From Candidatus Methanophagales archaeon (GTDB taxonomy: Archaea > Halobacteriota > Syntropharchaeia > Alkanophagales > Methanospirareceae), in NCBI GenBank assembly GCA_003601795.1, contig PIXU01000193.1:1-7116 (forward strand): DNA of 7,116 bases, read 5' to 3'. Position 1 is the first letter of the stretch, and every line of letters begins with the position of its first letter. This document shows positions 5,937-7,116 of this stretch, in pieces. A program made the position numbers and the translations under genes. The notes below the pieces were generated by a model that was not told the DNA's origin, made no database searches, and saw nothing but the letters and a program-made list of their open reading frames with translations.

Positions 5937-5971
5937 GTGCCTTTGCGTTCTCCGTGTGCTCTGCGGTGAAT
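5937..5971. repeat. Second copy of the CTCTGCGGTGAA repeat next to the larB stop
   Basis: This 35-base copy matches 830-864 at 33 of 35 positions and in the same orientation, with only G/T and C/T differences. It ends 10 bases before the stop codon of minus-strand larB. Both copies sit in convergent gene gaps, which fits either insertion tolerated there or a role in transcription ends. Confidence 0.75.
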
Positions 5972-5980
5972 TTTAAGGAT

Positions 5981-6751
5981 TTAGCAATTTTTTCTGTACG
6001 CGCATTTTGCAGCGAAAGTACCCGCTCCAACGCCATTGTCTATATTCACCACCGCTAATCCAGGTGAGCAGCTCTGGAGCATAGAAAGAAGCGCTGCTAC
6101 GCCTTTTCCGCCCAGCCCATAGCCCACCGAGGTAGGAACGCCAATCACGGGAACGTTCACCAAACTTGCTACTACGGAGGGCAATGCCCCTTCCATACCG
6201 GCAACCACGATTATCGCCGCTACATTGGCGTTTACAATTCCCTCCAGAGGTTCTACCAGCCGGTGTATGCCTGCAATGCCCACGTCATACGCTTTTATCA
6301 CCTCGCAACCGCACGCCTCGGCAACCACTCTCGCTTCCTCGGCAACCGGTAAATCGGCGGTTCCCGCAGCGATTAGCCCTATTTTGCCCGTCTTTTCAAA
6401 CTCATATCCCTTCTTCTGCACCCGTATCGTTTTCGCAACTTCGTTATAATCAGTTTCAAACGCTTCGCCTTGTTCTTCCAGCCGCTTTTTTATCGCTTCT
6501 ACATCCGTTCCTCTTGCCCTGCTTATCAATGCAAAACCTTTAGCAGTTGCAAGTGCAATTGCTATATCCGCCACTTCAGCGCTGTTCTTACCTTCTGCAA
6601 AGACTATCTCAGGTATGCCCGTCCTGTACTGCCGGTTTACGTCTATTCTTGCAAAATCTTTTAATCTCCTTACACTTTCCTGTTTTAGTTCCTTGCACGC
6701 TTCTTCTATGCCTATTTCACCACTTGTAAATCGCTTCAGTATCGTTTCCAT
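5981..6751 (-). CDS. larB: LarB, pyridinium-3,5-biscarboxylate mononucleotide synthase
   Basis: LarB carboxylates and hydrolyses nicotinic acid adenine dinucleotide in the first step of nickel-pincer nucleotide synthesis, the cofactor of lactate racemase and other LarA-type epimerases. The protein has 256 residues, close to the family norm. Motifs in order are DVNRQYRTGIPEIVFAEGK (37-55), typical of the LarB N-terminal part; AAGTADLPVAEEA (128-140), resembling the PurE-like core; DVGIAGIHRL (156-165); VVAGMEGALPSVVASLV (182-198) with E187; PTSVGYG (206-212); and SMLQSCSPG (223-231) with C228, then VNIDNGVGAGTFAA (235-248). E187 and C228 correspond to Glu180 and the NAD-adduct Cys221 of Lactiplantibacillus LarB. 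Older databases call such proteins AIR carboxylase, but the N-terminal motif favours LarB. No larA, larC or larE is in the window. Upstream is only a weak purine run (AAAGAGAAG) before ATG 6751. It is divergent from the cytochrome gene. Confidence 0.92.
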   Translation of the reverse strand: METILKRFTSGEIGIEEACKELKQESVRRLKDFARIDVNRQYRTGIPEIVFAEGKNSAEVADIAIALATAKGFALISRARGTDVEAIKKRLEEQGEAFETDYNEVAKTIRVQKKGYEFEKTGKIGLIAAGTADLPVAEEARVVAEACGCEVIKAYDVGIAGIHRLVEPLEGIVNANVAAIIVVAGMEGALPSVVASLVNVPVIGVPTSVGYGLGGKGVAALLSMLQSCSPGLAVVNIDNGVGAGTFAAKCAYRKNC

Positions 6752-6815
6752 AACAGCTTCTCTTTATGACATTTAAGAATGCGCTTGAGCAAAAAAAACA
6801 TTCGCAAAAAAAAAT

Positions 6816-6830
6816 CGAAAACTTTATATA
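6816..6830 (+). promoter_or_regulatory. Archaeal BRE/TATA promoter of the cytochrome gene
   Basis: CGAAAAC (6816-6822) then TTTATATA (6823-6830) is a near-ideal archaeal BRE plus TATA box. Transcription would be expected to start about 22-26 bases downstream, near 6850-6855, giving a short leader that includes the purine-rich GGGAG (6861-6865) 10 bases before ATG 6876. A-rich runs (about 6791-6814) precede the box. This is the strongest promoter signal in the window. Confidence 0.8.
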
Positions 6831-6875
6831 TGCCTAATCAAAAAGATTTGACATCGAAATGGGAGAGAGAAAGAG

Positions 6876-7116
6876 ATGAATATCACAAAGAAGATGGTTG
6901 TCGTTGGTCTGGTTGTGGTAGTGATAGTGCTTGCGGTTGCTGGAGCAGCTATGTCCAGCTATATGCACAAGCCGGAGAGCTGTAGTAAAATGTGCCATGA
7001 GATGCAGCCCTTCTATGACTCCCTGGAGGTTTCAGCGCATGGAACTGCTGGTGTGATGGATTGCCACGAATGCCATAGGCCTGAAGGAGCACCCATAGGG
7101 CATGGCATTGAGCACA
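6876..7116 (+). CDS. NapC/NirT/NrfH-like membrane-anchored multiheme cytochrome c (5' part)
   Basis: The first 80 codons are visible and the gene runs off the right edge. The protein starts MNITKK, then a single hydrophobic anchor (about 7-26), then heme sites outside the membrane. Site 1 is CSKMCHEM (36-43) and site 2 is CHECH (63-67). The layout (anchor, CH-E-M-x-P-F-Y, a spaced H, then C-x-x-C-H-R-P) is that of NapC/NrfH-type quinol-oxidising cytochromes, where the Met after the first CH can be an axial ligand; Met43 fits. Such proteins pass electrons from the membrane carrier pool (menaquinone or methanophenazine in archaea) to periplasmic or extracellular acceptors. Site 1 has three residues between the cysteines (CX3CH) instead of two. 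ATG 6876 is supported by the upstream GGGAG and TATA box. Total heme number and partner genes lie beyond the window. Confidence 0.85.
   Translation, partial: MNITKKMVVVGLVVVVIVLAVAGAAMSSYMHKPESCSKMCHEMQPFYDSLEVSAHGTAGVMDCHECHRPEGAPIGHGIEH

Noticed and set aside
6166..6543. Plus-strand ORFs opposite larB
   Set aside because: They lie wholly within a well-supported larB and show shadow-type Pro/Leu/Arg composition.
5981..6751. Phosphoribosylaminoimidazole carboxylase (PurE)
   Set aside because: The PurE-like core is present, but the N-terminal R-x-x-R-x-G-x-P-E motif, the length and the Glu187/Cys228 pattern fit LarB.
6779..6985. Plus-strand ORF starting at 6779
   Set aside because: It runs through the TATA box and is out of frame with the cytochrome start, which has the promoter, ribosome site, membrane anchor and heme motifs.

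Overview
This window looks archaeal, most likely from the Euryarchaeota. The clearest signs are GatD (the archaea-specific Glu-tRNA(Gln) amidotransferase subunit), an aTrm56-type tRNA 2'-O-methyltransferase, a TATA box with a BRE-like element in front of the last gene, and a free-standing IMP cyclohydrolase domain in place of a bifunctional bacterial PurH. A membrane-anchored multiheme cytochrome c at the right edge would suit an archaeon with extracellular or respiratory electron transfer, such as ANME or Syntrophoarchaeum relatives. That lineage guess is inference only.

Layout, left to right. Bases 2-136 hold the end of a broken nucleoside (uridine-type) phosphorylase, cut off by a stop codon soon after its first recognisable motif and followed by repeat-rich non-coding DNA (about 160-344). 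An unrecognised 134-residue gene (345-749, +) faces a minus-strand pair, trm56 (2123-2689) followed by an isopropylmalate/isocitrate-type dehydrogenase (990-2126), which overlap by 4 bases. Their convergent gap (750-989) holds an imperfect inverted repeat and an 8-bp tandem repeat. Divergent from trm56 is a TauE/SafE-family permease (2779-3606, +). Then come an internally deleted TrmO-like ORF (3689-3913, +), overlapping by 4 bases a stand-alone PurH N-terminal domain (3910-4434, +), and gatD (4472-5764, +). A second repeat-filled convergent gap (5765-5980) separates gatD from larB (5981-6751, -). A divergent promoter region leads to the truncated cytochrome gene (6876-7116, +).

The genes are mostly housekeeping: tRNA modification (Trm56, the TrmO remnant), tRNA-dependent Gln synthesis (GatD), purine synthesis (PurH domain), amino-acid or 2-oxoacid metabolism (LeuB-like) and nickel-pincer cofactor synthesis (LarB). 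They do not form one pathway. No convincing new multi-gene system is visible. The points of most interest are the TrmO internal deletion with its start and translational coupling kept, an IMP cyclohydrolase domain lacking the usual NLYP tyrosine, a CX3CH heme site in the NapC/NrfH-like cytochrome, and a family of short repeats that fills both convergent gaps and the site of the phosphorylase truncation.
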